64,000 bases of DNA from an uncultured Lachnospiraceae bacterium (GTDB lineage Bacteria > Bacillota > Clostridia > Lachnospirales > Lachnospiraceae), in assembly GCA_900548905.1 (NCBI GenBank), contig URMK01000015.1, positions 48,284-112,283 on the forward strand, written 5' to 3'. Positions 16,364 to 25,737 of the stretch are shown here, piece by piece. Within the stretch, counting starts at the first letter, position 1; the number at the start of each line of letters is the position of its first letter. The translations under genes were made by a program, and so were the position numbers. The notes under the pieces were generated by a model that saw nothing but the letters and a program-made list of their open reading frames with translations, did no database searches and had not been told where the DNA came from.

Positions 16364-17533
16364 TCAGACCGTATAATCCCTGTCCAGGTTTATGACAGCG
16401 TAATAAGCAGTATCCAGGCCGCGTATTTTATCCTCCATAATGCGGGTTATTTCCGAATCACTGTAGTGGAAATGGAAAGGCACCAGAATATCAAAGATGA
16501 TGTTTGTGTGGGTGGGGCCTTTTACGATGCGGAAATCATGCAGGTTCAGGGCGGGGTCAAGCTCATGGAGATAAGAGGTGACCTTTTCTTTCAGTTCCTG
16601 TGTCTGTTCGTCGTTATTCATGATGGGATCCATATGGATGACGGCCTCACAATGCAGTTCCCGGTTCAATTCCCGTTCGATGTTATCTATGGCGTCATGC
16701 AGATGGAGCATATCGCCGGCGGCGGGAACCTCCGCATGCAGGGATATCATAACACGGCCCGGGCCGTAGTCGTGTACGATCAGATCGTGGATACCCAGCA
16801 CCTGGGGGTGGCTGAGGACGATGGATTCAATCCGCTGGACAAATTCTTTTTGGGGAGGCTGGCCAAGCAGGGGGCTGATGGTGTCTTTTGCGGCGCCGAA
16901 GCCGGCATAGAGGATGAAAAGGCCGACGAGGAGGCCGCACCAGCCGTCGATGTGCAGACCGGAAAATTTACCTATCAGAGTAGCGGCAAGCACTACGGCG
17001 GTGGAGAGCATGTCACTGAAGCTGTCCGTTGCGGTGGCAAGCATTGCCGTGCTGTCGATTTTTTTCCCGGTGGTGCGGTTGTACCGATACATGTAGAATT
17101 TTACGGCAATGCTTGCCAGCAGGATTACGATAACCAGTAAGGTACATTCCGTTTTCTCCGGATGGAGGATTTTGGTAAACGAAGACTTTACAAGCTCAAA
17201 TCCCATAAGCAGAATCAAAAGGGAAACCAGCAGCCCGGTCAGATATTCGATCCTTCCATGGCCGAAGGGATGCTCCGTATCCGGTTTCTGGCCGGCCATT
17301 TTAAAACCTATCAGGGTGATAAGAGAGGAACCTGCGTCGGAAAGGTTATTAAAAGCATCGGCGGTAATCGCTATGGAATTGCTGATGAAACCGGCCAGAA
17401 ATTTGCCTGCAAACAGCAGCACATTAAAGCCTATGCCGATAGCCCCGCACAGGATGCCGTAAGCCTGTCTGACGGCAGGCTGATCAGTCTTTTCATAATC
17501 CTTTATAAATATTCCGGCAAACAGCTGTACCAT
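16364..17533 (-). CDS. Cation diffusion facilitator transporter
   Basis: About 389 residues with a six-helix CDF membrane domain. Metal-site motifs are SIAITADAFNNLSDAG (helix II) and HPFGHGRIEY before helix III, with the corresponding AxxxxxSD-like stretch ATATDSFSDML in helix V. A cytoplasmic ferredoxin-like C-terminal domain follows (HDLIVHDYGPGRVMISLHAEV). CDF proteins export Zn2+, Mn2+, Fe2+ or related ions by proton exchange; the metal cannot be assigned with certainty. I start at ATG 17533 because AGGAGGG lies just upstream, not at the ATG 10 codons earlier. Its stop is 4 bases from the right target duplication of the MITE. Confidence 0.92.
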   Translation of the reverse strand: MVQLFAGIFIKDYEKTDQPAVRQAYGILCGAIGIGFNVLLFAGKFLAGFISNSIAITADAFNNLSDAGSSLITLIGFKMAGQKPDTEHPFGHGRIEYLTGLLVSLLILLMGFELVKSSFTKILHPEKTECTLLVIVILLASIAVKFYMYRYNRTTGKKIDSTAMLATATDSFSDMLSTAVVLAATLIGKFSGLHIDGWCGLLVGLFILYAGFGAAKDTISPLLGQPPQKEFVQRIESIVLSHPQVLGIHDLIVHDYGPGRVMISLHAEVPAAGDMLHLHDAIDNIERELNRELHCEAVIHMDPIMNNDEQTQELKEKVTSYLHELDPALNLHDFRIVKGPTHTNIIFDILVPFHFHYSDSEITRIMEDKIRGLDTAYYAVINLDRDYTV

Positions 17534-17672
17534 GAGATTCCCTCCTATGTATCGATATTCCATATATAAACAGAACGGATAAAGAGAAAACCTTATCCGG
17601 TATCCCCCATTTTACCATTTTTTCTAAAAAAAACAATCCCAAGCCTCATTTATTTCCGCGAGCAAAAACGTA

Positions 17673-17701
17673 TTGCGCCTTTGGGGGAAAACGTGTATAA
17701 T
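17673..17701 (+). promoter_or_regulatory. Promoter of gpmI
   Basis: TTGCGC (17673-17678) and a consensus TATAAT (17696-17701) with 17-base spacing. The leader to the gpmI start is about 95 bases. Confidence 0.75.
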
Positions 17702-17801
17702 TTCAGAGGAATAAGCCGGAAGCATGCAGGTGCCGGTCTTATTATAACAGTCATCTGGATGTAACATTTACATTTTTATATGGTAGAAAAAGGAGAAAAA
17801 G

Positions 17802-19343
17802 ATGAGCAGGAAACCAGTAGTATTAATGATTCTTGACGGCTATGGCCTGAACGACAAAAAAGAAGGAAATGCTGTGGCGGAAGCCAAAACACCTGTTATG
17901 GACAAGCTTATGGCAGAATATCCTTTTGTAAAAGGCAATGCCAGCGGGATGGCGGTAGGGCTTCCCGACGGGCAGATGGGCAACTCCGAGGTAGGGCATC
18001 TGAATATGGGTGCCGGCCGTATTGTATATCAGGAGCTGACCAGAATCACAAAAGAGATCCAGGACGGAACCTTTTATGAGAATCCGGCTCTGCTGGATGC
18101 GGTTGCGAACTGCAAAAAGAATGATTCCGCCCTTCATATGTACGGCCTTGTGTCCGACGGCGGCGTTCACAGCCATATTACCCATATCTACGGTCTGCTG
18201 GAACTGGCAAAGAGGAATGGTCTTAAAAAGGTTTATGTACACTGCTTCCTGGACGGCCGTGATACGCCTCCGTCCAGCGGTAAGGGTTATGTGGAGCAGC
18301 TGGAAGCAAAAATGAAAGAGATAGGTGTCGGCGAAGTGGCATCCGTAATGGGTCGTTATTATGCCATGGACAGAGATAACAATTATGATCGTGTGAAGCT
18401 GGCATATGATGCGCTGACCAGGGGAGAGGGACTTACTGCGGTGAGCGGCCCCGAAGGGATCCAGGCTTCTTATGACAGAAATGAAACCGATGAATTTGTA
18501 AAGCCGACTATTGTTGTAAGAAACGGTGCTCCGCTGGCAACTGTTCAGGATAAGGATTCGATAATATTCTTTAATTTCCGTCCCGACCGTGCAAGAGAAA
18601 TTACCCGTGCATTCTGCGATGATGATTTCAATGGCTTTGCGAGGGAAAAGAGGCTGGATACCACTTATATCTGTTTTACGGAATACGATCCCACTATCCC
18701 CAACAAGGAAGTGGCGTTCCATAAGGTGGAGATAACCAATACCTTCGGCGAATGGCTGGCGGATAACAACATGACGCAGGCCAGAATAGCGGAAACGGAA
18801 AAATATGCCCATGTAACCTTTTTCTTTAACGGCGGCGTGGAGACTCCCAACAAGGGAGAGGACAGAATCCTTGTGAATTCCCCCAAGGTCGCTACGTATG
18901 ACCTGAAGCCGGAAATGAGTGCCTATGAGGTATGCGGCAAACTGGTGGAAGCGATTACATCCGATAAATACGATGTGATTATTATTAACTTTGCCAATCC
19001 GGATATGGTGGGGCATACCGGCGTGGAAGGGGCAGCGGTCAAAGCGGTGGAAGCGGTTGATGAATGTGTCGGAAAAGCAGTGGACGCCCTGAAGAGTGTG
19101 GACGGCGTTATGTTTATCTGTGCAGATCACGGGAATGCGGAGCAGCTGCTGGACTATGTAACAGGTGAGCCTTTTACCGCGCATACGACTAATCAGGTGC
19201 CTTTCATCCTGGTAAACTATGATCCTGCTTATACGCTGAGAGAAGGCGGCTGCCTGGCAGATATTATCCCGACCCTGATCCAGGTTATGGGGAAGGAACA
19301 ACCGGCGGAAATGACCGGAAAATCTCTGCTGATTAAGAAATAG
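17802..19343 (+). CDS. gpmI: 2,3-bisphosphoglycerate-independent phosphoglycerate mutase
   Basis: Interconverts 3- and 2-phosphoglycerate in glycolysis, in the cytoplasm, with two Mn2+ ions. The 513-residue length is typical. Alkaline-phosphatase-fold metal motifs are visible: MILDGYGLN at residue 5, MGNSEVGHLNMGAGR with the serine nucleophile near 63, SDGGVHSH near 123, DGRDTPPSSG near 153, FNFRPDRARE near 258 and CADHGNAEQL near 443. Start ATG 17802 follows AAAAGGAG. Monocistronic, with its own promoter and terminator; enolase, the next glycolytic step, lies 3.7 kb downstream. Confidence 0.98.
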   Translation: MSRKPVVLMILDGYGLNDKKEGNAVAEAKTPVMDKLMAEYPFVKGNASGMAVGLPDGQMGNSEVGHLNMGAGRIVYQELTRITKEIQDGTFYENPALLDAVANCKKNDSALHMYGLVSDGGVHSHITHIYGLLELAKRNGLKKVYVHCFLDGRDTPPSSGKGYVEQLEAKMKEIGVGEVASVMGRYYAMDRDNNYDRVKLAYDALTRGEGLTAVSGPEGIQASYDRNETDEFVKPTIVVRNGAPLATVQDKDSIIFFNFRPDRAREITRAFCDDDFNGFAREKRLDTTYICFTEYDPTIPNKEVAFHKVEITNTFGEWLADNNMTQARIAETEKYAHVTFFFNGGVETPNKGEDRILVNSPKVATYDLKPEMSAYEVCGKLVEAITSDKYDVIIINFANPDMVGHTGVEGAAVKAVEAVDECVGKAVDALKSVDGVMFICADHGNAEQLLDYVTGEPFTAHTTNQVPFILVNYDPAYTLREGGCLADIIPTLIQVMGKEQPAEMTGKSLLIKK

Positions 19344-19377
19344 AAAAGCTGTTTTCATACTTTATTCGAATAAAAAA

Positions 19378-19417
19378 GGGAATCTTTTCTGGAAAAAGGA
19401 AAGATTCTCTTTTTTTG
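19378..19417 (+). terminator. Terminator after gpmI
   Basis: GGGAATCTTTTC pairs with GGAAAGATTCTC (one wobble) around an A-rich loop, followed by seven T. Confidence 0.85.
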
Positions 19418-19467
19418 TAACAATTTTGTAACAACTTATTGCTATAATTGTTCAAATATGGTACCTT

Positions 19468-19494
19468 AAGTGTACCAGTATAATTAGTACACTT
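19468..19494 (+). promoter_or_regulatory. Operator overlapping -10 of GntR-ABC operon
   Basis: AAGTGTAC (19468-19475) and GTACACTT (19487-19494) form a perfect inverted repeat with an 11-base spacer. The spacer contains TATAAT (19479-19484), probably the -10 box. A dimeric regulator bound here would block RNA polymerase, which fits autorepression by the GntR-type protein encoded 30 bases downstream. Confidence 0.72.
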
Positions 19495-19525
19495 GATACA
19501 GCATATTCATGCGGAAAGGAGTCCT

Positions 19526-19909
19526 ATGATTATACTTGATTATAAGGATGCCAGGCCAATCTATGAGCAGGTGGTGGACAAGTTCCAGAAGCTTATCCTT
19601 ACAGGAGGCCTGGAACCGAATACCAAGATGCCATCGGTCAGGAGCCTTGCGGTAGAACTTTCCATTAATCCCAATACCATACAAAGGGCTTATACGGAAC
19701 TGGAAAGAGAAGGCTTCATATATACGGTGAAAGGAAGGGGCAACTTTGTCGCTTATGATGAAAACCTTCTGCGATACCGCAAAAATGAGATATACAGAAA
19801 ATTGGAGGAGATCGTCAGGGAGGCCGGGGAAATCGGGATGGGCCGGCAGGAACTGGCGGAATATCTGTGGGGAAAGGTGACAGCTGGGGAGGACTTTTGC
19901 TATGATTGA
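19526..19909 (+). CDS. GntR family regulator, YtrA subfamily
   Basis: 127 residues: an N-terminal winged helix (ARPIYEQVVDKFQKLILTGGLEPNTKMPSVRSLAVELSINPNTIQRAYTELEREGFIY, about residues 7-64) and a short helical tail, the size of YtrA-type GntR proteins that lack a large ligand domain. Such regulators usually repress an adjacent ABC transporter operon, relieved by cell-wall antibiotics in B. subtilis YtrA. ATG 19526 follows AAAGGAG; an upstream start at 19493 would lie inside the operator and is less likely. Overlaps the ATPase gene by 8 bases. Confidence 0.92.
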   Translation: MIILDYKDARPIYEQVVDKFQKLILTGGLEPNTKMPSVRSLAVELSINPNTIQRAYTELEREGFIYTVKGRGNFVAYDENLLRYRKNEIYRKLEEIVREAGEIGMGRQELAEYLWGKVTAGEDFCYD

Positions 19910-20807
19910 GATAAAAGATGTATCCAAGCATTTCGGCAAAACCAGGGCGGTGGATCATGTAAGTTTTTCTGTAAAAGAAGAAAATGTATTCGGGTTAATA
20001 GGGACAAACGGGGCCGGTAAAAGCACGATGCTGCGTATGCTTGCCGGAGTCCTCAAACCGGATGCGGGCCTGGTGCTTATTGACGGCATGCAGGTATACG
20101 ATAATGTAAATGCGAAGAAAATGTTCTTTTTTATCGGAGATGAACCTTATTTCTTCTCCAATGCGACACCACGGGATATGGAGAAATATTTAAGCAGTGT
20201 TTTTCCCGGATTCAGCAGGGAGTCATACTATCTGTATCTGGCAAATTTCGGGCTGGACAGCAGGCGCAAGATCAATACTTTTTCAAAGGGGATGAAAAAG
20301 CAGCTTGCCCTTATCTGCGGCATCTGTTCCGGCGCGAAATACCTGTTCTGCGACGAAACCTTCGACGGACTGGATCCGGTTATGAGACAGGGAATCAAAA
20401 GTATTTTTGCCCAGGAAATGGAAAGAAGGGGGCTGACCCCTATCATTGCCTCCCATAACCTTCGTGAACTGGAGGATATCTGCGACCATGTGGGGCTTCT
20501 TCACCATGGCGGAGTGCTTCTTTCCAAGGAACTGGAAGAAATGAAATGCAATATACAGAAGGTGCAGTGTGTTTTCGCTTCGGAGGAAGATGCTGAAAAT
20601 CTGCTTACGATACTGGATATTGTAAAAAAAGATAAGAGGGGATCTCTGTATACACTGACTGTAAGAGGGAACAGAGATGAAATCCTGGCGCAGTTTGCGG
20701 CAGCGGAGACCTATTTTTATGAGGTTCTGCCGCTGTCTCTGGAAGAGATTTTTATCAGTGAAACGGAGGTGACGGGTTATGATATCAAAAAACTCCTTCT
20801 GGGTTAG
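19902..20807 (+). CDS. ABC transporter ATP-binding protein (YtrB-like)
   Basis: 301 residues with Walker A GTNGAGKST, a degenerate signature FSKGMKKQ, Walker B YLFCDETFDGLDP and H-loop ASHNLRE. The FSKGM signature is usual in the YtrB/BcrA-like subgroup. The Q-loop region is unusual in reading FFIGDEPYFF, with no clear Gln. Start ATG overlaps the regulator stop; the end overlaps the permease by 29 bases. It energises the large permease that follows; the operon's substrate is unknown. Confidence 0.92.
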   Translation: MIEIKDVSKHFGKTRAVDHVSFSVKEENVFGLIGTNGAGKSTMLRMLAGVLKPDAGLVLIDGMQVYDNVNAKKMFFFIGDEPYFFSNATPRDMEKYLSSVFPGFSRESYYLYLANFGLDSRRKINTFSKGMKKQLALICGICSGAKYLFCDETFDGLDPVMRQGIKSIFAQEMERRGLTPIIASHNLRELEDICDHVGLLHHGGVLLSKELEEMKCNIQKVQCVFASEEDAENLLTILDIVKKDKRGSLYTLTVRGNRDEILAQFAAAETYFYEVLPLSLEEIFISETEVTGYDIKKLLLG

Positions 20808-22968
20808 AAGCAGAGAAAATCTGAAAAGGCGGGGCTGGACTGTCCTTCTGTGCATGCTGACCATGTTCCTTGTATTGCCGATATGCCAGGCTATGGCCGT
20901 TTCCGTGGATCGGAAAGAGGTGGAAAAGGGACTGGTTCATTATATGGGTAATTTTGACGGTCCCGGATGGGTGGCCAATAATTTCCTGAACGCAATTTCC
21001 TTTGATCTGGTTCTTCTTATCACAACGGCGGCTTTTGCCGTGCTGTTTGCCATCCAGGGTTTTTCCTGGCTGTACAGCCGCAAAAAAACAGATATGTACA
21101 TGAGCATGCCTGTTTCGTCGGTAAAAAGATATATCACGATATATCTGAATGGAATCGGTATTTACGGGGTATGTTATTTCTGTTCCCTTCTGCTCGTTTT
21201 TGCAGTGGGAGGCGTGCTGGGGGCCCTTTCCGTAAAAACAGTGCTGGTCGGACTGGGTGCTTTTCTGTGTAATATGCTTTTTTTTACTGCGGTCTATAAT
21301 ATCTCCCTCGTTGCGGTAATGCTGACGGGAAATGTTTTGGTGACGCTGCTGGGCTGCGGTGTTTTCTTCCTGTATGAATACATGATTCGTTTTCTTATCG
21401 ATGGAATGATGAGCGCATTTTTCAGAACCTATTGTTCCATTGGTGATGGAGGCGTTATGTCATGGACCTCTCCGTTTTTTACATATCTGACCGGTATAGA
21501 GAATATGTCAACCTATTTGTGGGGAGGAGGAAGCCGTTATGTGGGCAGCTTTCTGGAGAAGCTGGCTTTGACGGCGCTTCAGTCCCTTGTATATGGAATC
21601 GCCGCCTATCTTTTATATCGGAAAAGAAAAGCAGAAGCGGCCGGAACCGCGATGGCTTTTGCCAAGAGCAAAAGCATTATCAAGCTGTTGCTGATGATCC
21701 CGGTCACTCTGCTGGCCGGGCTGTGGTTCAGAGGGCTTTCCGGAGACAGTGTTTTTTTCACTATATTGGGAATGCTCATCGGCCTTTTCCTGTGTCATGG
21801 TCTGATACAGATTATTTATGAATTTGATATTCGTTCCGTCCTGCTGAAAAAATGGCATCTGCTGGCGGCGGGGGCGGCGGCAGCGGTAATATTCTCCTTT
21901 GCCTATTTTGATTTTACCGGCTATGACACCTATATTCCGGAAACGGAAGATATCGCCAGTGTCGCCTTCACCTTCCGGCAGGATATATATGGCTTTTCCA
22001 ATTACGAACGACTGTTCGATAAAAATGTTTATTACAGCAGCCATGAAGAGTATATGCTGGAACATATGGCGTCTGAAAATACGGAAACCATTGAAGCGGT
22101 CAGGAAGCTGGCGGCCAGGGATCATGAAATGGCATTAGAACTGAATACCTACGATAACCGTTATACTATTGTTTATCTGAAATATAATCTGAATAACGGC
22201 CGTTCCATTTGCAGGGCGGCTGCCGTGGAACTGGAAAAATCGGTGGGGGATATGGATACGATTTTTGCAGACAGGGCTTTCCAGTACAGCCGGTATCAGA
22301 TAAATGACCCTCTGGTCATGGAGAATGCGGACAGGCTGGAAGCGGTTTACAGCAACGGGCTGGAAGAAGTATCCTATCTGGGGGATATGGAGCGGCTTCT
22401 GAAGGTCCTGAGTGAAGATTTGGATGATTACAGCTGCAGTATGATGCTCAACCAGCTTCCGGTGGGCAGCCTGCGCATCAGTTATCATGTGGAAGGGGAA
22501 CCGGAGGACATCTATTATGCCTGGACCTATCCGGTTTACACGGAATTTGAGGATACCATAGCCCTTCTGAAGGAACAGGATGCCTATATGGAACTTGACG
22601 CAGGAGGAAGCTTTGTGCGGCCCGAACAGCTGGTGAGCATAAGCGTGACCTGCTATAACCTGAAGGAAAGTGATATTATTTATACCCCGGACGGCGGACG
22701 CTCCGTAAGCTACAGCAATGAGCAGACCATTACGGAAACCTTTACAGACGAAAAGGATATCCAAAAAATAGTCCCTGCATTATATCCCCGTACTCTTCTG
22801 GATATTTCCGGGGCCGGTATAACAGGGAAGCTGCAGGAAGATAACTATGACATCAGCATTACCTTTAAGCCGGGAGTGAGCCTTCCTTCTGCCAATATAG
22901 GGTTTGTTCCGAACATGGAGCTTATGCCTGATTTCGTAATAGAAAAAACTACGGCAAAAACAGAATAA
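20779..22968 (+). CDS. Large ABC transporter permease (YtrC/D-like)
   Basis: 729 residues. The first ~380 residues hold about eight to nine transmembrane helices (LCMLTMFLVLPICQAMAV, LLITTAAFAVLFAIQGF, LLGCGVFFLYEYMIRFL, AAAAVIFSFAYF). The remaining ~350 residues are soluble, rich in acidic and aromatic residues, and likely extracytoplasmic. The arrangement is that of membrane subunits in GntR-linked bacitracin/YtrA-type ABC systems of Clostridia. ATG 20779 follows GGAGG. No second permease gene is present, so a homodimer is likely. Confidence 0.83.
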   Translation: MISKNSFWVRSRENLKRRGWTVLLCMLTMFLVLPICQAMAVSVDRKEVEKGLVHYMGNFDGPGWVANNFLNAISFDLVLLITTAAFAVLFAIQGFSWLYSRKKTDMYMSMPVSSVKRYITIYLNGIGIYGVCYFCSLLLVFAVGGVLGALSVKTVLVGLGAFLCNMLFFTAVYNISLVAVMLTGNVLVTLLGCGVFFLYEYMIRFLIDGMMSAFFRTYCSIGDGGVMSWTSPFFTYLTGIENMSTYLWGGGSRYVGSFLEKLALTALQSLVYGIAAYLLYRKRKAEAAGTAMAFAKSKSIIKLLLMIPVTLLAGLWFRGLSGDSVFFTILGMLIGLFLCHGLIQIIYEFDIRSVLLKKWHLLAAGAAAAVIFSFAYFDFTGYDTYIPETEDIASVAFTFRQDIYGFSNYERLFDKNVYYSSHEEYMLEHMASENTETIEAVRKLAARDHEMALELNTYDNRYTIVYLKYNLNNGRSICRAAAVELEKSVGDMDTIFADRAFQYSRYQINDPLVMENADRLEAVYSNGLEEVSYLGDMERLLKVLSEDLDDYSCSMMLNQLPVGSLRISYHVEGEPEDIYYAWTYPVYTEFEDTIALLKEQDAYMELDAGGSFVRPEQLVSISVTCYNLKESDIIYTPDGGRSVSYSNEQTITETFTDEKDIQKIVPALYPRTLLDISGAGITGKLQEDNYDISITFKPGVSLPSANIGFVPNMELMPDFVIEKTTAKTE

Positions 22969-23051
22969 TCAGGTTAAAAATACCTTTTTCGGAAAATACT
23001 ATGAAAGATAGTACAGGCTGTCGGGGACAGGCAGCAGAAAGCGAGGAAGGT

Positions 23052-24356
23052 ATGCACTTATATTTGGAAATTACGGATGTTCATGCGAGAGAAATTCTGG
23101 ACTCCAGAGGAAATCCTACGGTAGAAACAGAAGTGACGCTGGAAAATGCGGTCACCGGCGGAGCGGCAGTTCCCTCCGGGGCATCCACCGGTCAATTTGA
23201 AGCGGTGGAACTGCGGGACGGAGAGGTCAGATATTTTGGCCTTGGCGTGCAGAAAGCGGTCAAAAATGTAAATACGAAGCTGAAGGCGGCGTTGATGGGC
23301 AAGAATGCCCTTTGCCAGCTGGAAGTGGATCGGATATTAATGGATGCGGACGGTACGGATAACAAAAGTAATCTTGGGGCGAATGCCACGCTTGGCGTTT
23401 CCATGGCAGTGGCAAAAGCGGCGGCAAAGGCGCTGGAAATTCCCCTGTACCAGTACATGGGAGGTATCCATGCAAGACAGCTTCCGGTACCTATGATGAA
23501 TATCCTTAACGGAGGAAAGCATGCGGATAATACGGTGGATCTGCAAGAGTTTATGATTATGCCGGTACAGGCGGAATCCTTTGGTGACGGACTGCGCATC
23601 TGTGCGGAAATCTATCATAATCTGAAAAAGATCTGCAAGGAAAAGGGCCTTTCCACAGCGGTGGGAGATGAAGGCGGATTTGCACCTGATCTGGGAAGCT
23701 CTTCCGATGTACTCCGGCTGATTGTGGAAGCGGTGAAGGCGAGCGGCTATACGCCCGGACAGGATATTAAAATCGCCATTGATGCTGCGGCCAGCGAATT
23801 GTATGATGAAAAATCCAAGCGTTATTATTTTCCCGGCGAAAGCAAAATGAGCGGCCAGGAGGTATACAGGGATTCCCAGGCGATGGTGGATTATTATGAA
23901 GAGCTGATTCGTGAATTCCCTATCCTTTCCATCGAGGACGGGCTTTTTGAGGACGACTGGGATGGATGGAAAGAACTTACTGCCAGACTGGGAGACAAGG
24001 TACAGCTGGTGGGGGATGATTTGTTCGTGACGAATACCAAAAGGCTGGATGCGGGGATTAAGCTTGGCGTAGCGAATGCGATACTGATTAAAGTAAATCA
24101 GATCGGAACGCTTTCCGAAGCCTTTGAAGCGATCAGCATGGCTCAGAAAAACGGATACAAAACCGTTATTTCCCACCGTTCCGGTGAAACCGAAGATACC
24201 ACGATTGCGGATATTGCCGTAGCTGTTAATGCAGGACAGATTAAAACCGGTGCACCCTGCCGTACCGACCGCGTGGCGAAATACAATCAGCTTCTCCGGA
24301 TCGAAGAAGAACTGGGTTGTGCGGCCTGCTATAAAGAACCCTTCAATAAAATTTAA
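23052..24356 (+). CDS. eno: Enolase
   Basis: Dehydrates 2-phosphoglycerate to phosphoenolpyruvate. 434 residues, with signature ILDSRGNPTVE at the N-terminus, GASTGQFEAVELRDG, MNILNGGKHADN, VGDEGGFAPDL, SIEDGLFEDDW, QLVGDDLFVTN, LIKVNQIGTL and SHRSGETEDTTIAD. These cover the Mg2+ ligands and the catalytic Lys and Glu residues. I start at ATG 23052 after GAGGAAGG; the frame is open 17 codons further upstream, but that part has a poor ribosome site. Monocistronic, with a terminator after it. Confidence 0.98.
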   Translation: MHLYLEITDVHAREILDSRGNPTVETEVTLENAVTGGAAVPSGASTGQFEAVELRDGEVRYFGLGVQKAVKNVNTKLKAALMGKNALCQLEVDRILMDADGTDNKSNLGANATLGVSMAVAKAAAKALEIPLYQYMGGIHARQLPVPMMNILNGGKHADNTVDLQEFMIMPVQAESFGDGLRICAEIYHNLKKICKEKGLSTAVGDEGGFAPDLGSSSDVLRLIVEAVKASGYTPGQDIKIAIDAAASELYDEKSKRYYFPGESKMSGQEVYRDSQAMVDYYEELIREFPILSIEDGLFEDDWDGWKELTARLGDKVQLVGDDLFVTNTKRLDAGIKLGVANAILIKVNQIGTLSEAFEAISMAQKNGYKTVISHRSGETEDTTIADIAVAVNAGQIKTGAPCRTDRVAKYNQLLRIEEELGCAACYKEPFNKI

Positions 24357-24393
24357 CCGATAGTTGACAGCATATAATAATAGAAGCAACAAA

Positions 24394-24429
24394 GAGGAGT
24401 CCGGCGTATCGAACCGGACTTCTTTTTGT
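24394..24429 (+). terminator. Terminator after eno
   Basis: AGTCCGG (24398-24404) pairs with CCGGACT (24414-24420), followed by TCTTTTTGTT. Confidence 0.85.
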
Positions 24430-24505
24430 TATACAGAATTTCGTGTTTGTCCGGTCCGTTACAGTCACAAATTTTTGGAAAATCTTGTTTTAAAACTTAA
24501 AAATC

Positions 24506-24534
24506 TTGCATCGGTGAGTGGATTGTGGTATATT
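24506..24534 (+). promoter_or_regulatory. Promoter of opp operon with long leader
   Basis: TTGCAT (24506-24511) and TATATT (24529-24534) with 17-base spacing. The transcript would have a leader of about 270 bases before oppB, with a GACG/CGTC-closed hairpin (GGCTGGTTCGCCAGGC) near 24640. I see no gene or known riboswitch in this leader. Confidence 0.6.
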
Positions 24535-24812
24535 TGTAAAGCTGGTATGATAAGATCTGTGCAGATGATAGACAGATAAAGAAATGGCAGCACAAAAGCT
24601 TCATGGGGAACCATGGGCTATCGCAGACATAAGACGGCTGGTTCGCCAGGCGTCATTGTTTAGTACCTGAATGTCCGCAGGAGAATCATACATGTGTTTC
24701 TGTGAAGGACAACGGGAGAAAAAGTCAATTTTCTTTAACAGCCATTGCTGTCGCCGGACTCTATTACGCAGTACTAACAATGGCCAGTACAAACAGAAAA
24801 GGAGTGTTTCAG

Positions 24813-25724
24813 TTGACAAAATACGTTGTAAAGAGAATCCTTCTCGCAATAGTGACTATTTTGATTGTCTGCGGCATCACATTCTTCGCCATGAATGCGA
24901 TACCCGGCGGACCATTCGACGGAGAGAAGGCAGTATCGGCGGAGGTAAAAGCCGCATTGGAGAAAAGGTACAATCTGGATAAACCGGTACCTGAACAGTT
25001 TGTGATTTACATGAAAAATCTTCTTCACGGTGATTTTGGTATATCCACTAAAACAGGCCGTGATATCAAAACCCTGATCTTCGAGTCCTTCCATGTTTCA
25101 GCCAGGCTTGGCGGTATGGCGATTCTGGTAGCGCTTGCTTTTGGTCTGGTGTTCGGCAGCCTGGCGGCTTTGACCAGGAATAAGCTTCCGGACCGTTTGA
25201 TCATATTCTTTTCCACCTTATTTACATCCCTGCCCAGCTTTGTGTTTGCCACATTGCTGCTGCTGGTATTCTGTGTGCAGCTGAAATGGATACCTGTATG
25301 GGATGCGAACCATCAGAATTATGTGCTGCCGGTTATAGCCCTGGCTGCTTATCCGATGGCTTATATTACACGTCTGACCAAGACCAGTATGCTGGATGTT
25401 ATGGGGCAGGACTATGTCCGTACGGCAAGAGCCAAGGGTGTTGCGCGCTGGAAAGTTATTTTTAAGCATACGCTCAGAAATGCCCTGATTCCTGTCATTA
25501 CCTATGTGGGACCGATGACGGCTTCTATTCTGACCGGTTCTTTGGTTGTGGAGAAAATCTTTACTATCGGCGGACTTGGCGCCAAATTTGTGGACGGCAT
25601 TACGAACCGTGATTATCCTATGATTATGGGTACGACTATTTTCCTTGCGGTCCTGATGGTTACCATGAATCTTTTGACGGATATTGTTTACAAACTTGTA
25701 GACCCTCGTATTAAACTTGATTAG
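24813..25724 (+). CDS. oppB: Oligopeptide ABC transporter permease OppB-like
   Basis: 303 residues, six helices. The binding-protein-dependent transport EAA loop YVRTARAKGVARWKVIFKHTLRNALIP lies near residue 200, and the family N-terminus YVVKRILLAIVTILIV and AIPGGPF are present. The likely start is TTG at 24813, eight bases after GGAG; an in-frame ATG 37 codons upstream adds residues with no family match. First gene of a five-gene importer operon. Whether it imports peptides or another solute of the peptide/nickel family is not certain from sequence. Confidence 0.93.
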   Translation: MTKYVVKRILLAIVTILIVCGITFFAMNAIPGGPFDGEKAVSAEVKAALEKRYNLDKPVPEQFVIYMKNLLHGDFGISTKTGRDIKTLIFESFHVSARLGGMAILVALAFGLVFGSLAALTRNKLPDRLIIFFSTLFTSLPSFVFATLLLLVFCVQLKWIPVWDANHQNYVLPVIALAAYPMAYITRLTKTSMLDVMGQDYVRTARAKGVARWKVIFKHTLRNALIPVITYVGPMTASILTGSLVVEKIFTIGGLGAKFVDGITNRDYPMIMGTTIFLAVLMVTMNLLTDIVYKLVDPRIKLD

Positions 25725-25737
25725 GAGGAGGCCAGTA

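Noticed and set aside
24601..24812. Riboswitch in the opp leader
   Set aside because: A hairpin near 24640 is visible, but no conserved riboswitch core that I can recognise.
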